From: Membranipora membranacea
Taxonomy: Eukaryota; Bryozoa; Gymnolaemata; Cheilostomatida; Membraniporidae
NCBI GenBank assembly: GCA_914767715.1
Contig: OU612069.1
Coordinates: 7,998,001 to 8,062,000 of the forward strand
Reading direction: 5' to 3'
Length of the DNA: 64,000 bases
Positions 45,501 to 59,400 of the stretch are shown here, one piece after another. The position numbers were made by a program, and so were the translations under genes. The notes under the pieces are model-generated. The model was not told where the DNA came from and did not search any database. It saw only the letters and a program-made list of their open reading frames with translations. The number at the start of each line of letters is the position of its first letter. The first letter of the stretch is position 1.

Positions 45501-46897
45501 GCAGCAGTAAAAAATTCAAAGTCTATCACAATCATATGAAACTCTGACCAGTTCGAGCCCTCAAACACCTTATTCAAAATCCAGAATATGGAGATTCTCA
45601 GATAACCTGGCTGCTAATGAAGCTGACTTGAAATTTACAAAAACATACCAAGGGAGGGTATCATGCTTTTTTTTCGCTCGGATCAAAAAATAGATTTCGT
45701 TCCAACCTACCTCAAAAGGAGAAGCAACTCCTGCTCGTCTCAAATCTGAAATCCGTTTTGTTTTACGGGTCTCCCTTTTCCGTCAGCACCAACTTTAACG
45801 ACGCCCACTTTCGCAACTAAAAAAACATGCCAAACGGCAGCAGTAAAAAATTCAAAGTCTATCACAATCATATGAAACTCTGACAAGTTCAAGCCCTCAA
45901 ACACCTTATTCAAAATCCAGAATATGGAGATTCTCAGATAACCTGGCTGCTAATTAAGCTGACTTGAAATTTACAAAACATACCAAGGGAGGGTATCACG
46001 CTTTTTTTTCGCTCGGATCAAAAAATAGATTTCGTTCCAACCTACCTCAAAAGGAGAAGCAACTCCTGCGCGTCTCAAAACTGAAATCCGTTTTGTTTTG
46101 CGGGTCTCCCTTCTCCGTCAGCACCAACTTTAACGACGCCCACTTTCGCACTAAAAAAACATGCCAAACGGCAGCAGTAAAAAATTCAAAGTCTATCACA
46201 ATGAAACTCTGACCAGTTCAAGCCCTCAAACACCTTATTCAAAATCCAGAATATGGAGATTCTCAGATAACCTGGCTGCTAATTAAGCTGACTTGAAATT
46301 TACAAAAATATACCAAGGGAGGGTATCACGCTTTTTTTTCGCTCGGTTCAAAAAATAGATTTCGTTCCAACCTGCCTCAAAAGGAGAAGCAACTCCTGCT
46401 AGTCTCAAATCTGAAATCCGTTTTGTTTTGAGGGTCTCCCTTCTCCGTCAGCACCAACTTTAACGACGCCCACTTTCGCACTAAAAAAACATGCCAAACG
46501 GCAGCAGTAAAAAATTCAAAGTCTATTACAATCATATGAAACTCTGACCAGTTCAAGCCCTCAAACACCTTATTCAAAATCCAGAATATGGAGATTCTCA
46601 GATAACCTGACTGCTAATTAAGCTGACTTGAAATTTACAAAAACATACCAAGGGAGGGTATCATGCTTTTTTTTCGCTCGGATCAAAAAATAGATTTCGT
46701 TCCAACCTACCTCAAAAGGAGAAGCAACTCCTGCTCGTCTCAAATCTGAAATCCGTTTTGTTTTGCGGGTCTCCCTTCTCCGTCAGCACCAACTTTAACG
46801 ACGCCCACTTTCGCAACTAAAAAAACATGCCAAACGGCAGCAGTAAAAAATTCAAAGTCTATCACAATCATATGAAACTCTGACAAGTTCAAGCCCT
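39542..46897. repeat. 11-unit higher-order tandem dimer, 3678 bp period
   Basis: Eleven consecutive units from 39542 are repeated in order from 43220. They include units with KFFTAV, three EGSNW/ALLKL units, two frameshifted units, a short unit lacking CATAT and two CGCAACT insertion units. Only a few differences were noticed (for example at 40631/44309 and 43329). Confidence 0.9.
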
Positions 46898-49800
46898 CAA
46901 ACACCTTATTCAAAATCCAGAATATGGAGATTCTCAGATAACCTGGCTGCTAATTAAGCTGACTTGAAATTTACAAAAATATACCAAGGGAGGGTATCAC
47001 GCTTTTTTTTCGCTCGGATCAAAAAATAGATTTCGTTCCAACCTACCTCAAAAGGAGAAGCAACTCCTGCTCGTCTCAAATCTGAAATCCGTTTTGTTTT
47101 GCGGGTCTCCCTTCTCCGTCAGCACCAACTTTAACAACGCCCACTTTCGCACTAAAAAAACATGCCAAACGGCAGCAGTAAAAAATTCAAAGTCTATCAC
47201 AATCATATGAAACTCTGACCAGTTCGAGCCCTCAAACACCTTATGCAAAATCCAGAATATGGAGATTCTCAGATAACCTGGCTGCTAATTAACCTGACTT
47301 GAAATTTACATAAATATACCAAGGGAGGGTATCACGCTTTTTTTTCGCTCGGATCAGAAAATAGATTTCGTTCCAACCTACCTCAAAAGGAGAAGCAACT
47401 CTTGCTCTCTCAAATCTGAAATTCGTTTTGTTTTGCGGGTCTCCCTTCTCCGTCAGCACCAACTTTAACGACGCCCACTTTCGCATTAAAAAAACATGCC
47501 AAACGGCAGCAGTAAAAAATTCAAAGTCTATCACAATCATATGAAACTCTGACCAGTTCGAGCCCTCAAACACCTTATTCAAAATCCAGAATATGGAGAT
47601 TCTCAGATAACCTGGCTGCTAATTAAGCTGACTTGAAATTTACAAAAATATACCAAGGGAGGGTATCACGCTTTTTTTTCGCTCGGATCAGAAAATAGAT
47701 TTCGTTCCAACCTACCTCAAAAGGAGAAGCAACTCCAGCTCTCTCAAATCTGAAATCCGTTTTGTTTTGCGGGTCTCCCTTCTCCGTCAGCACCAACTTT
47801 AACGACGCCCACTTTCGCACTAAAAAAACATGCCAAACGACAGCAGTAAAAAATTCAAAGTCTATCACAATCATATGAAACTCTGACCAGTTCACGCCCT
47901 CAAACACCTTATTCAAAATCCAGAATATGGAGATTCTCAGATAACCTGGCTGCTAATTAAGCTGACTTGAAATTTACAAAAATATACCAAGGGAGGGTAT
48001 CACGCTTTTTTTTCGCTCGGATCAAAAAATAGATTTCGTTCCAACCTACCTCAAAAGGAGAAGCAACTCCTGCTCGTCTCAAATCTGAAATCCGTTTTGT
48101 TTTGCGGGTCTCCCTTCTCCGTCAGCACCAACTTTAACAACGCCCACTTTCGCACTAAAAAAACATGCCAAACGGCAGCAGTAAAAAATTCAAAGTCTAT
48201 TACAATCATATGAAACTCTGACCAGTTCAAGCCCTCAAACACCTTATTCAAAATCCAGAATATGGAGATTCTCAGATAACCTGGCTGCTAATTAAGCTGA
48301 CTTGAAATTTACAAAAACATACCAAGGGAGGGTATCATGCTTTTTTTTCGCTCGGATCAAAAAATTGATTCCGTTCCAACCTACCTCAAAAGGAGAAGCA
48401 ACTCCTGCTCGTCTCAAATCTGAAATCCGTTTTGTTTTGCGGGTCTCCCTTCTCCGTCAGCACCAACTTTAACGACGCCCACTTTCGCAACTAAAAAAAC
48501 ATGCCAAACGGCAGCAGTAAAAAATTCAAAGTCTATCACAATCATATGAAACTCTGACAAGTTCAAGCCCTCAAACACCTTATTCAAAATCCAGAATATG
48601 GAGATTCTCAGATAACCTGGCTGCTAATTAAGCTGACTTGAAATTTACAAAAATATACCAAGGGAGGGTATCACGCTTTTTTTTCGCTCGGATCAAAAAA
48701 TAGATTTCGTTCCAACCTACCTCAAAAGGAGAAGCAACTCCTGCTCGTCTCAAATCTGAAATCCGTTTTGTTTTGCGGGTCTCCCTTCTCCGTCAGCACC
48801 AACTTTAACGACGCCCACTTTCGCACTAAAAAAACATGCCATACGGCAGCAGTAAAAAATTCAAAGTCTATCACAATCATATGAAACTCTGACCAGTTCA
48901 AGCCCTCGAACACCTTATTCAAAATCCAGAATATGGAGATTCTCAGATAACCTGGCTGCTAATTAAGCTGACTTGAAATTTACAAAACATACCAAGGGAG
49001 GGTATCACGCTTTTTTTTCGCTCGGATCAAAAAATAGATTTCGTTCCAACCTACCTCAAAAGGAGAAGCAACTCCTGCTCGTCTCAAATCTGAAATCCGT
49101 TTTGTTTTGCGGGTCTCCCTTCTCCGTCAGCACCAACTTTAACGACGCCCACTTTCGCACTAACAAAACATGCCAAACGGCAGCAGTAAAAAATTCAAAG
49201 TCTATTACAATCATATGAAACTCTGACCAGTTCAAGCCTTCAAACACCTTATTCAAAATCCAGAATATGGAGATTCTCAGATAACCTGGCTGCTAATTAA
49301 GCTGACTTGAAATTTACAAAAATATACCAAGGGAGGGTATCACGCTTTTTTTTCGCTCGGATCAAAAAATAGATTTCGTTCCAACCTACCTCAAAAGGAG
49401 AAGCAACTCCTGCTCGTCACAAATCTGAAATCCGTTTTGTTTTGCGGGTCTCCCTTCTCCGTCAGCACCAGCTTTAACGACGCCCACTTTCGCACTAAAA
49501 AAACATGCCAAACGACAGCAGTAAAAAATTTAAAGTCTATCACATTCATATGAAACTCTGACCAGTTCAAGCCCTCAAACACCTTATTCAAAATCCAGAA
49601 TATGGAGATTCTCAGATAACCTGGCTGCTAATTAAGCTGACTTGAAATTTACAAAAATATACCAAGGGAGGGTATCACGCTTTTTTTTCGCTCGGATCAA
49701 AAAATAGATTTCGTTCCAACCTACCTCAAAAGGAGAAGCAACTCCTGCTCGTCTCAAATCTGAAATCCGTTTTGTTTTGCGGGTCTCCCTTCTCCGTCAG

Positions 49801-52800
49801 CACCAACTTTAACAACGCCCACTTTCGCACTAAAAAAACATGCCAAACGGCAGCAGTAAAAAATTCAAAGTCTATCACAATCATATGAAACTCTGACCAG
49901 TTCGAGCCCTCAAACACCTTATGCAAAATCCAGAATATGGAGATTCTCAGATAACCTGGCTGCTAATTAAGCTGACTTGAAATTTACATAAATATACCAA
50001 GGGAGGGTATCACGCTTTTTTTTCGCTCGGATCAGAAAATAGATTTCGTTCCAACCTACCTCAAAAGGAGAAGCAACTCTTGCTCTCTCAAATCTGAAAT
50101 TCGTTTTGTTTTGCGGGTCTCCCTTCTCCGTCAGCACCAACTTTAACGACGCCCACTTTCGCACTAAAAAAACATGCCAAACGGCAGCAGTAAAAAATTC
50201 AAAGTCTATCACAATCATATGAAACTCTGACCAGTTCGAGCCCTCAAACACCTTATTCAAAATCCAGAATATGGAGATTCTCAGATAACCTGGCTGCTAA
50301 TTAAGCTGACTTGAAATTTACAAAAATATACCAAGGGAGGGTATCACGCTTTTTTTTCGCTCGGATCAGAAAATAGATTTCGTTCCAACCTACCTCAAAA
50401 GGAGAAGCAACTCCAGCTCTCTCAAATCTGAAATCCGTTTTGTTTTGCGGGTCTCCCTTCTCCGTCAGCACCAACTTTAACGACGCCCACTTTCGCACTA
50501 AAAAAACATGCCAAACGACAGCAGTAAAAAATTCAAAGTCTATCACAATCATATGAAACTCTGACCAGTTCGAGCCCTCAAACACCTTATTCAAAATCCA
50601 GAATATTGAGATTCTCAGATAACCTGGCTGCTAATTAAGCTGACTTAAAATTTACATAAGTATACCAAGGGAGGGTATCACGCTTTTTTTTCGCTCGGAT
50701 CAGAAAATAGATTTCGATCCAACCTACCTCAAAAGGAGAAGCAACTCCTGCTCTCTCAAATCTGAAATCCGTTTTGTTTTGCGGGTCTCCCTTCTCCGTC
50801 AGCACCAACTTTAACGACGCCCACTTTCGCACTAAAAAAACATGCCAAACGGCAGCAGTAAAAAATTCAAAGTCTATCACAATCATATGAAACTCTGATC
50901 AGTTCAAGCCCTCAAACACCTTTTTCAAAATCCAGAATATGGAGATTCTCAGATAACCTGGCTGCTAATTAAGCTGACTTGAAATATACAAAAATATACC
51001 AAGGGAGGGTATCACGCTTTTTTTTCGCTCGGATCAAAAAATAGATTTCGTTCCAACCTACCTCAAAAGGAGAAGCAACTCCTGCTCGTCTCAAATTTGA
51101 AATCCGTTTTGTTTTGCGGGTCTCCCTTCTCCGTCAGCACCAACTTTAACGACGCCCACTTTCGCACTAAAAAAACATGCCAAACAGCAGCAGTAAAAAA
51201 TTCAAAGTCTATTACAATCATATGAAACTCTGACCAGTTCAAGCCTTCAAACACCTTATTCAAAATCCAGAATATGGAGATTCTCAGATAACCTGGCTGC
51301 TAATTAAGCTGACTTGAAATTTACAAAAATATACCAAGGGAGGGTATCACGCTTTTTTTTCGCTCGGATCAAAAAATAGATTTCGTTCCAACCTACCTCA
51401 AAAGGAGAAGCAACTCCTGCTCGTCTCAAATCTGAAATCCGTTTTGTTGTGCGGGTCTCCCTTCTCCGTCAGCACCAACTTTAACAACGCCCACTTTCGC
51501 ACTAAAAAAACATGCCAAACGGCAGCAGTAAAAAATTCAAAGTCTATCACAATCATATGAAACTCTGACCAGTTCGAGCCCTCAAACACCTTATTCAAAA
51601 TCCAGAATATGGAGATTCTCAGATAACCTGGCTGCTAATTAAGCTGACTTGAAATTTACAAAAACATACCAAGGGAGGGTATCATGCTTTTTTTTCGCTC
51701 GGATCAAAAAATAGATTTCGTTCCAACCTACCTCAAAAGGAGAAGCAACTCCTGCTCGTCTCAAATCTGAAATCCGTTTTGTTTTGCGGGTCTCCCTTTT
51801 CCGTCAGCACCAACTTTAACGACGCCCACTTTCGCAACTAAAAAAACATGCCAAACGGCAGCAGTAAAAAATTCAAAGTCTATCACAATCATATGAAACT
51901 CTGACAAGTTCAAGCCCTCAAACACCTTATTCAAAATCCAGAATATGGAGATTCTCAGATAACCTGGCTGCTAATTAAGCTGACTTGAAATTTACAAAAC
52001 ATACCAAGGGAGGGTATCACGCTTTTTTTTCGCTCGGATCAAAAAATAGATTTCGTTCCAACCTACCTCAAAAGGAGAAGCAACTCCTGCTCGTCTCAAA
52101 TCTAAAATCCGTTTTGTTTTGCGGGTCTCCCTTCTCCGTCAGCACCAACTTTAATGACGCCCACTTTCGCACTAAAAAAACATGCCAAACGGCAGCAGTA
52201 AAAAATTCAAAGTCTATCACAATCATATGAAACTCTGACCAGTTCAAGCCCTCAAACACCTTATTCAAAATCCAGAATATGGAGATTCTCAGATAACCTG
52301 GCTGCTAATTAAGCTGACTTGAAATTTACAAAAATATACCAAAGGAGGGTATCACGCTTTTTTTTCGCTCGGATCAAAAAATAGATTTCGTTCCAACCTA
52401 CCTCAAAAGCAGAAGCAACTCCTGCTCGTCTCAAATCTGAAATCCGTTTTGTTTTGCGGGTCTCCCTTCTCCGTCATCACCAACTTTAACGACGCCCACT
52501 TTCGCACTAAAAAAACATGCCAAACGGCAGCAGTAAAAAATTCAAAGTCTGTCACAATCATATGAAACTGTGACCAGTTCAAGCCCTCAAACACCTTTTT
52601 CAAAATCCAGAATATGGAGATTCTCAGATAACCTGGCTGCTAATTAAGCTGACTTGAAATTTACAAAAATATACCAAGGGAGGGTATCACGCTTTTTTTT
52701 CGCTCGGATCAAAAAATAGATTTCGTTCCAACCTACCTCAAAAGGAGAAGCAACTCCTGCTCGTCTCAAATCTGAAATCCGTTTTGTTTTGCGGGTCTCC

Positions 52801-53475
52801 CTTCTCCGTCAGCACCAACTTTAACGACGCCCACTTTCGCACTAACAAAACATGCCAAACGGCAGCAGTAAAAAATTCAAAGTCTATTACAATCATATGA
52901 AACTCTGACCAGTTCAAGCCTTCAAACACCTTATTCAAAATCCAGAATATGGAGATTCTCAGATAACCTGGCTGCTAATTAAGCTGACTTGAAATTTACA
53001 AAAATATACCAAGCGAGGGTATCACGCTTTTTTTTCGCTCGGATCAAAAAATAGATTTCGTTCCAACCTACCTCAAAAGGAGAAGCAACTCCTGCTCGTC
53101 TCAAATCTGAAATCCGTTTTGTTTTGCGGGTCTCCCTTCTCCGTCAGCACCAACTTTAACGACGCCCACTTTCGCACTAAAAAAACATGCCAAACGACAG
53201 CAGTAAAAAATTTAAAGTCTATCACAATCATATGAAACTCTGACCAGTTCAAGCCCTCAAACACCTTATTCAAAATCCAGAATATGGAGATTCTCAGATA
53301 AACTGGCTGCTAATTAAGCTGACTTGAAATTTACAAAAATATACCAAGGGAGGGTATCACGCTTATTTTTCGCTCGGATCAAAAAATAGATTTCGTTCCA
53401 ACCTACCTCAAAAGGAGAAGCAACTCCTGCTCGTCTCAAATCTGAAATCTGTTTTGTTTTGCGGGTCTCCCTTCT

Positions 53476-56400
53476 CCGTCAGCACCAACTTTAACAACGC
53501 CCACTTTCGCACTAAAAAAACATGCCAAACGGCAGCAGTAAAAAATTCAAAGTCTATCACAATCATATGAAACTCTGACCAGTTCGAGCCCTCAAACACC
53601 TTATTCAAAATCCAGAATATGGAGATTCTCAGATAACCTGGCTGCTAATTAAGCTGACTTGAAATTTACATAAATATACCAAGGGAGGGTATCACGCTTT
53701 TTTTTCGCTCGGATCAGAAAATAGATTTCGTTCCAACCTACCTCAAAAGGAGAAGCAACTCCTGCTCTCTCAAATATGAAATTCGTTTTGTTTTGCGGGT
53801 CTCCCTTCTCCGTCAGCACCAACTTTAACGACGCCCTCTTTCGCACTAAAAAAACATGCCAAACGGCAGCAGTAAAAAATTCAAAATCTATCACAATCAT
53901 ATGAAACTCTGACCAGTTCAAGCCCTCAAACAACTTATTCAAAATCCAGAATATGGAGATTCTCAGATAACCTGGTTGCTAATTAAGCTGACTTGAAATT
54001 TACAAAAATATACCAAGGGAGGGTATCACGCTTTTTTTTCGCTCGGATCAAAAAATAGATTTCGTTCCAACCTACCTCAAAAGGAGAAGCAACTCCTGCT
54101 CGTCTCAAATCTGAAATCCGTTTTGTTTTGCGGGTCTCCCTTCTCCGTCAGCACCAACTTTAACGACGCCCACTTTCGCACTAACAAAACATGCCAAACG
54201 GCAGCAGTAAAAAATTCAAAGTCTATTACAATCATATGAAACTCTGACCAGTTCAAGCCTTCAAACACCTTATTCAAAATCCAGAATATGGAGATTCTCA
54301 GATAACCTGGCTGCTAATTAAGCTGACTTGAAATTTACAAAAATATACCAAGGGAGGGTATCACGCTTTTTTTTCGCTCGGATCAAAAAATAGATTTCGT
54401 TCCAACCTACCTCAAAAGGAGAAGCAACTCCTGCTCGTCTCAAATCTGAAATCCGTTTTGTTTTGCGGGTCTCCCTTCTCCGTCAGCACCAACTTTAACA
54501 ACGCCCACTTTCGCACTAAAAAAACATGCCAAACGACAGCAGTAAAAAATTCAAAGTCTATCACAATCATATGAAACTCTGACCAGTTCGAGCCCTCAAA
54601 CACCTTATTCAAAATCCAGAATATGGAGATTCTCAGATAACCTGGCTGCTAATTAAGCTGACTTGAAATTTACAAAAATATACCAAGGGAGGGTATCACG
54701 CTTTTTTTTCGCTCGGATCAAAAAATAGATTTCGTTCCAACCTACCTCAAAAGGAGAAGCAACTCCTGCTCGTCTCAAATCTGAAATCCGTTTTGTTTTG
54801 CAGGTCTCCCTTCTCCGTCAGCACCAACTTTAACGACGCCCACTTTCGCACTAAAAAAACATGACAAACGACAGCAGTAAAAAATTCAAAGTCTATCACA
54901 ATCATATGAAACTCTGGCCAGTTCAAGCCCTCAAACACCTTATTCCAAATCCAGAATATGGAGATTCTCAGATAACCTGGCTGCTAATTAAGCTGACTTG
55001 AAATTTACAAAAATATACCAAGGGAGGGTATCACGCTTTTTTTTCGCTCGGATCAAAAAATAGATTTCGTTCCAACCTACCTCAAAAGGAGAAGCAACTC
55101 CTGCTCGTCTCAAATCTGAAATCCGTTTTGTTTTGCGGGTCTCCCTTCTCCGTCAGCACCAACTTTAACAACGCCCACTTTCGCCCTAAAAAAACATGCC
55201 AAACGGCAGCAGTAAAAAATTCAAAGTCTATCACAATCATATGAAACTCTGACCAGTTCGAGCCCTCAAACACCTTATTCAAATTCCAGAATATGGAGAT
55301 TCTCAGATAACCTGGCTGCTAATTAAGCTGACTTGAAATTTACATAAGTATACCAAGGGAGGGTATCACGCTTTTTTTTCGCTCGGATCAGAAAATAGAT
55401 TTCGATCCAACCTACCTCAAAAGGAGAAGCAACTCCTGCTCTCTCAAATCTGAAATCCGTTTTGTTTTGCGGGTGTCCCTTCTCCGTCAGCACCAACTTT
55501 AACGACGCCCACTTTCGCACTAAAAAAACATGCCAAACGGCAGCAGTAAAAAATTCAAAGTCTATCACAATCATATGAAACTCTGACCAGTTCAAGCCCT
55601 CAAACACCTTTTTCAAAATCCAGAATATGGAGATTCTCAGATAACCTGGCTGCTAATTAAGCTGACTTGAAATTTACAAATATATACCAAGGGAGGGTAT
55701 CACGCTTTTTTTTCGCTCGGATCAAAAAATAGATTTCGTTCCAACCTACCTCAAAAGGAGAAGCAACTCCTGCTCGTCTCAACTCTGAAATCCGTTTTGT
55801 TTTGCGGGTCTCCCTTCTCCGTCAGCACCAACTTTAACGACGCCCACTTTTGCACTAAAAAAACATGCCAAACGGCAGCAGTAAAAAATTCAAAGTCTAT
55901 CACAATCATATGAAACTCTGACCAGTTCAAGCCCTCAAACACCTTATTCAAAATCCAGAATATGGAGATTCTCAGATAACCTGGCTGCTAATTAAGCTGA
56001 CTTGAAATTTACAAAAATATACCAAGGGAGGGTATCACGCTTTTTTTTCGCTCGGATCAAAAAATAGATTTCGTTCCAACCTACCTCAAAAGCAAAAGCA
56101 ACTCCTGCTCGTCTCAAATCTGAAATCCGTTTTGTTTTGCGGGTCTCCCTTCTCTGTCAGCACCAACTTTAACGACGCCCGCTTACGCACTAACAAAACA
56201 TGCCAAACGGCAGCAGTAAAAAATTCAAAGTCTATTACAATCATATGAAACTCTGACCAGTTCAAGCCTTCAAACACCTTATTCAAAATCCAGAATATGG
56301 AGATTCTCAGATAACCTGGCTGCTAATTAAGCTGACTTGAAATTTACAAAAATATACCAAGGGAGGGTATCACGCTTTTTTTTCGCTCGGATCAAAAAAT

Positions 56401-59400
56401 AGATTTCGTTCCAACCTACCTCAAAAGGAGAAGCAACTGCTGCTCGTCTCAAATCTGAAATCCGTTTTGTTTTGCGGGTCTCCCTTCTCCGTCAGCACCA
56501 ACTTTAACGACGCCCACTTTCGCACTAAAAAAACATGCCATACGGCAGCAGTAAAAAATTCAAAGTCTATCACAATCATATGAAACTCTGACCAGTTCAA
56601 GCCCTCAAACACCTTATTCAAAATCCAGAATATGGAGATTCTCAGATAACCTGGCTGCTAATTAAGCTGACTTGAAATTTACAAAACATACCAAGGGAGG
56701 GTATCACGCTTTTTTTTCGCTCGGATCAAAAAATAGATTTCGTTCCAACCTACCTCAAAAGGAGAAGCAACTCCTGCTCGTCTCAAATCTGAAATCCGTT
56801 TTGTTTTGCGGATCTCCCTTCTCCGTCAGCACCAACTTTAACGACGCCCACTTTCGCACTAAAAAAACATGCCCAACGGCAGCAGTAAAAAATTCAAAGT
56901 CTATCACAATCATATGAAACTCTGACCAGTTCAAGCCCTCAAACACCTTATTCAAAATCCAGAATATGGAGATTCTCAGATAACCTGGCTGCTAATTAAG
57001 CTGACTTGAAATTTACAAAAATATACCAAGGGAGGGTATCACGCTTTTTTTTCGCTCGGATCAGAAAATAGATTTCGTTCCAACCTACCTCAAAAGGAGA
57101 AGCAACTCCTGCTCTCTCAAATCTGAAATCCGTTTTGTTTTGCGGGTCTCCCTTCTCCGTCAGCACCAACTTTAACAACGCCCACTTTCGCACTAAAAAA
57201 ACATGCCAAACGACAGCAGTAAAAAATTCAAAGTCTATCACAATCATATGAAACTCTGACCAGTTCGAGCCCTCAAACACCTTATTCAAAATCCAGAATA
57301 TGGAGATTCTCAGATAACCTGGCTGCTAATTAAGCTGACTTGAAATTTACAAAAATATACCAAGGGAGGGTATCACGCTTTTTTTTCGCTCGGATCAAAA
57401 AATAGATTTCGTTCCAACCTACCTCAAAAGGAGAAGCAACTCCTGCTCGTCTCAAATCTGAAATCCGTTTTGTTTTGCAGGTCTCCCTTCTCCGTCAGCA
57501 CCAACTTTAACGACGCCCACTTTCGCACTAAAAAAACATGACAAACGACAGCAGTAAAAAATTCAAAGTCTATCACAATCATATGAAACTCTGGCCAGTT
57601 CAAGCCCTCAAACACCTTATTCCAAATCCAGAATATGGAGATTCTCAGATAACCTGGCTGCTAATTAAGCTGACTTGAAATTTACAAAAATATACCAAGG
57701 GAGGGTATCACGCTTTTTTTTCGCTCGGATCAAAAAATAGATTTCGTTCCAACCTACCTCAAAAGGAGAAGCAACTCCTGCTCGTCTCAAATCTGAAATC
57801 CGTTTTGTTTTGCGGGTCTCCCTTCTCCGTCAGCACCAACTTTAACAACGCCCACTTTCGCCCTAAAAAAACATGCCAAACGGCAGCAGTAAAAAATTCA
57901 AAGTCTATCACAATCATATGAAACTCTGACCAGTTCGAGCCCTCAAACACCTTATTCAAATTCCAGAATATGGAGATTCTCAGATAACCTGGCTGCTAAT
58001 TAAGCTGACTTGAAATTTACATAAGTATACCAAGGGAGGGTATCACGCTTTTTTTTCGCTCGGATCAGAAAATAGATTTCGATCCAACCTACCTCAAAAG
58101 GAGAAGCAACTCCTGCTCTCTCAAATCTGAAATCCGTTTTGTTTTGCGGGTGTCCCTTCTCCGTCAGCACCAACTTTAACGACGCCCACTTTCGCACTAA
58201 AAAAACATGCCAAACGGCAGCAGTAAAAAATTCAAAGTCTATCACCATCATATGAAACTCTGACCAGTTCAAGCCCTCAAACACCTTTTTCAAAATCCAG
58301 AATATGGAGATTCTCAGATAACCTGGCTGCTAATTAAGCTGACTTGAAATTTACAAATATATACCAAGGGAGGGTATCACGCTTTTTTTTCGCTCGGATC
58401 AAAAAATAGATTTCGTTCCAACCTACCTCAAAAGGAGAAGCAACTCCTGCTCGTCTCAACTCTGAAATCCGTTTTGTTTTGCGGGTCTCCCTTCTCCGTC
58501 AGCACCAACTTTAACGACGCCCACTTTTGCACTAAAAAAACATGCCAAACGGCAGCAGTAAAAAATTCAAAGTCTATCACAATCATATGAAACTCTGACC
58601 AGTTCAAGCCCTCAAACACCTTATTCAAAATCCAGAATATGGAGATTCTCAGATAACCTGGCTGCTAATTAAGCTGACTTGAAATTTACAAAAATATACC
58701 AAGGGAGGGTATCACGCTTTTTTTTCGCTCGGATCAAAAAATAGATTTCGTTCCAACCTACCTCAAAAGCAAAAGCAACTCCTGCTCGTCTCAAATCTGA
58801 AATCCGTTTTGTTTTGCGGGTCTCCCTTCTCTGTCAGCACCAACTTTAACGACGCCCGCTTACGCACTAACAAAACATGCCAAACGGCAGCAGTAAAAAA
58901 TTCAAAGTCTATTACAATCATATGAAACTCTGACCAGTTCAAGCCTTCAAACACCTTATTCAAAATCCAGAATATGGAGATTCTCAGATAACCTGGCTGC
59001 TAATTAAGCTGACTTGAAATTTACAAAAATATACCAAGGGAGGGTATCACGCTTTTTTTTCGCTCGGATCAAAAAATAGATTTCGTTCCAACCTACCTCA
59101 AAAGGAGAAGCAACTGCTGCTCGTCTCAAATCTGAAATCCGTTTTGTTTTGCGGGTCTCCCTTCTCCGTCAGCACCAACTTTAACGACGCCCACTTTCGC
59201 ACTAAAAAAACATGCCATACGGCAGCAGTAAAAAATTCAAAGTCTATCACAATCATATGAAACTCTGACCAGTTCAAGCCCTCAAACACCTTATTCAAAA
59301 TCCAGAATATGGAGATTCTCAGATAACCTGGCTGCTAATTAAGCTGACTTGAAATTTACAAAACATACCAAGGGAGGGTATCACGCTTTTTTTTCGCTCG

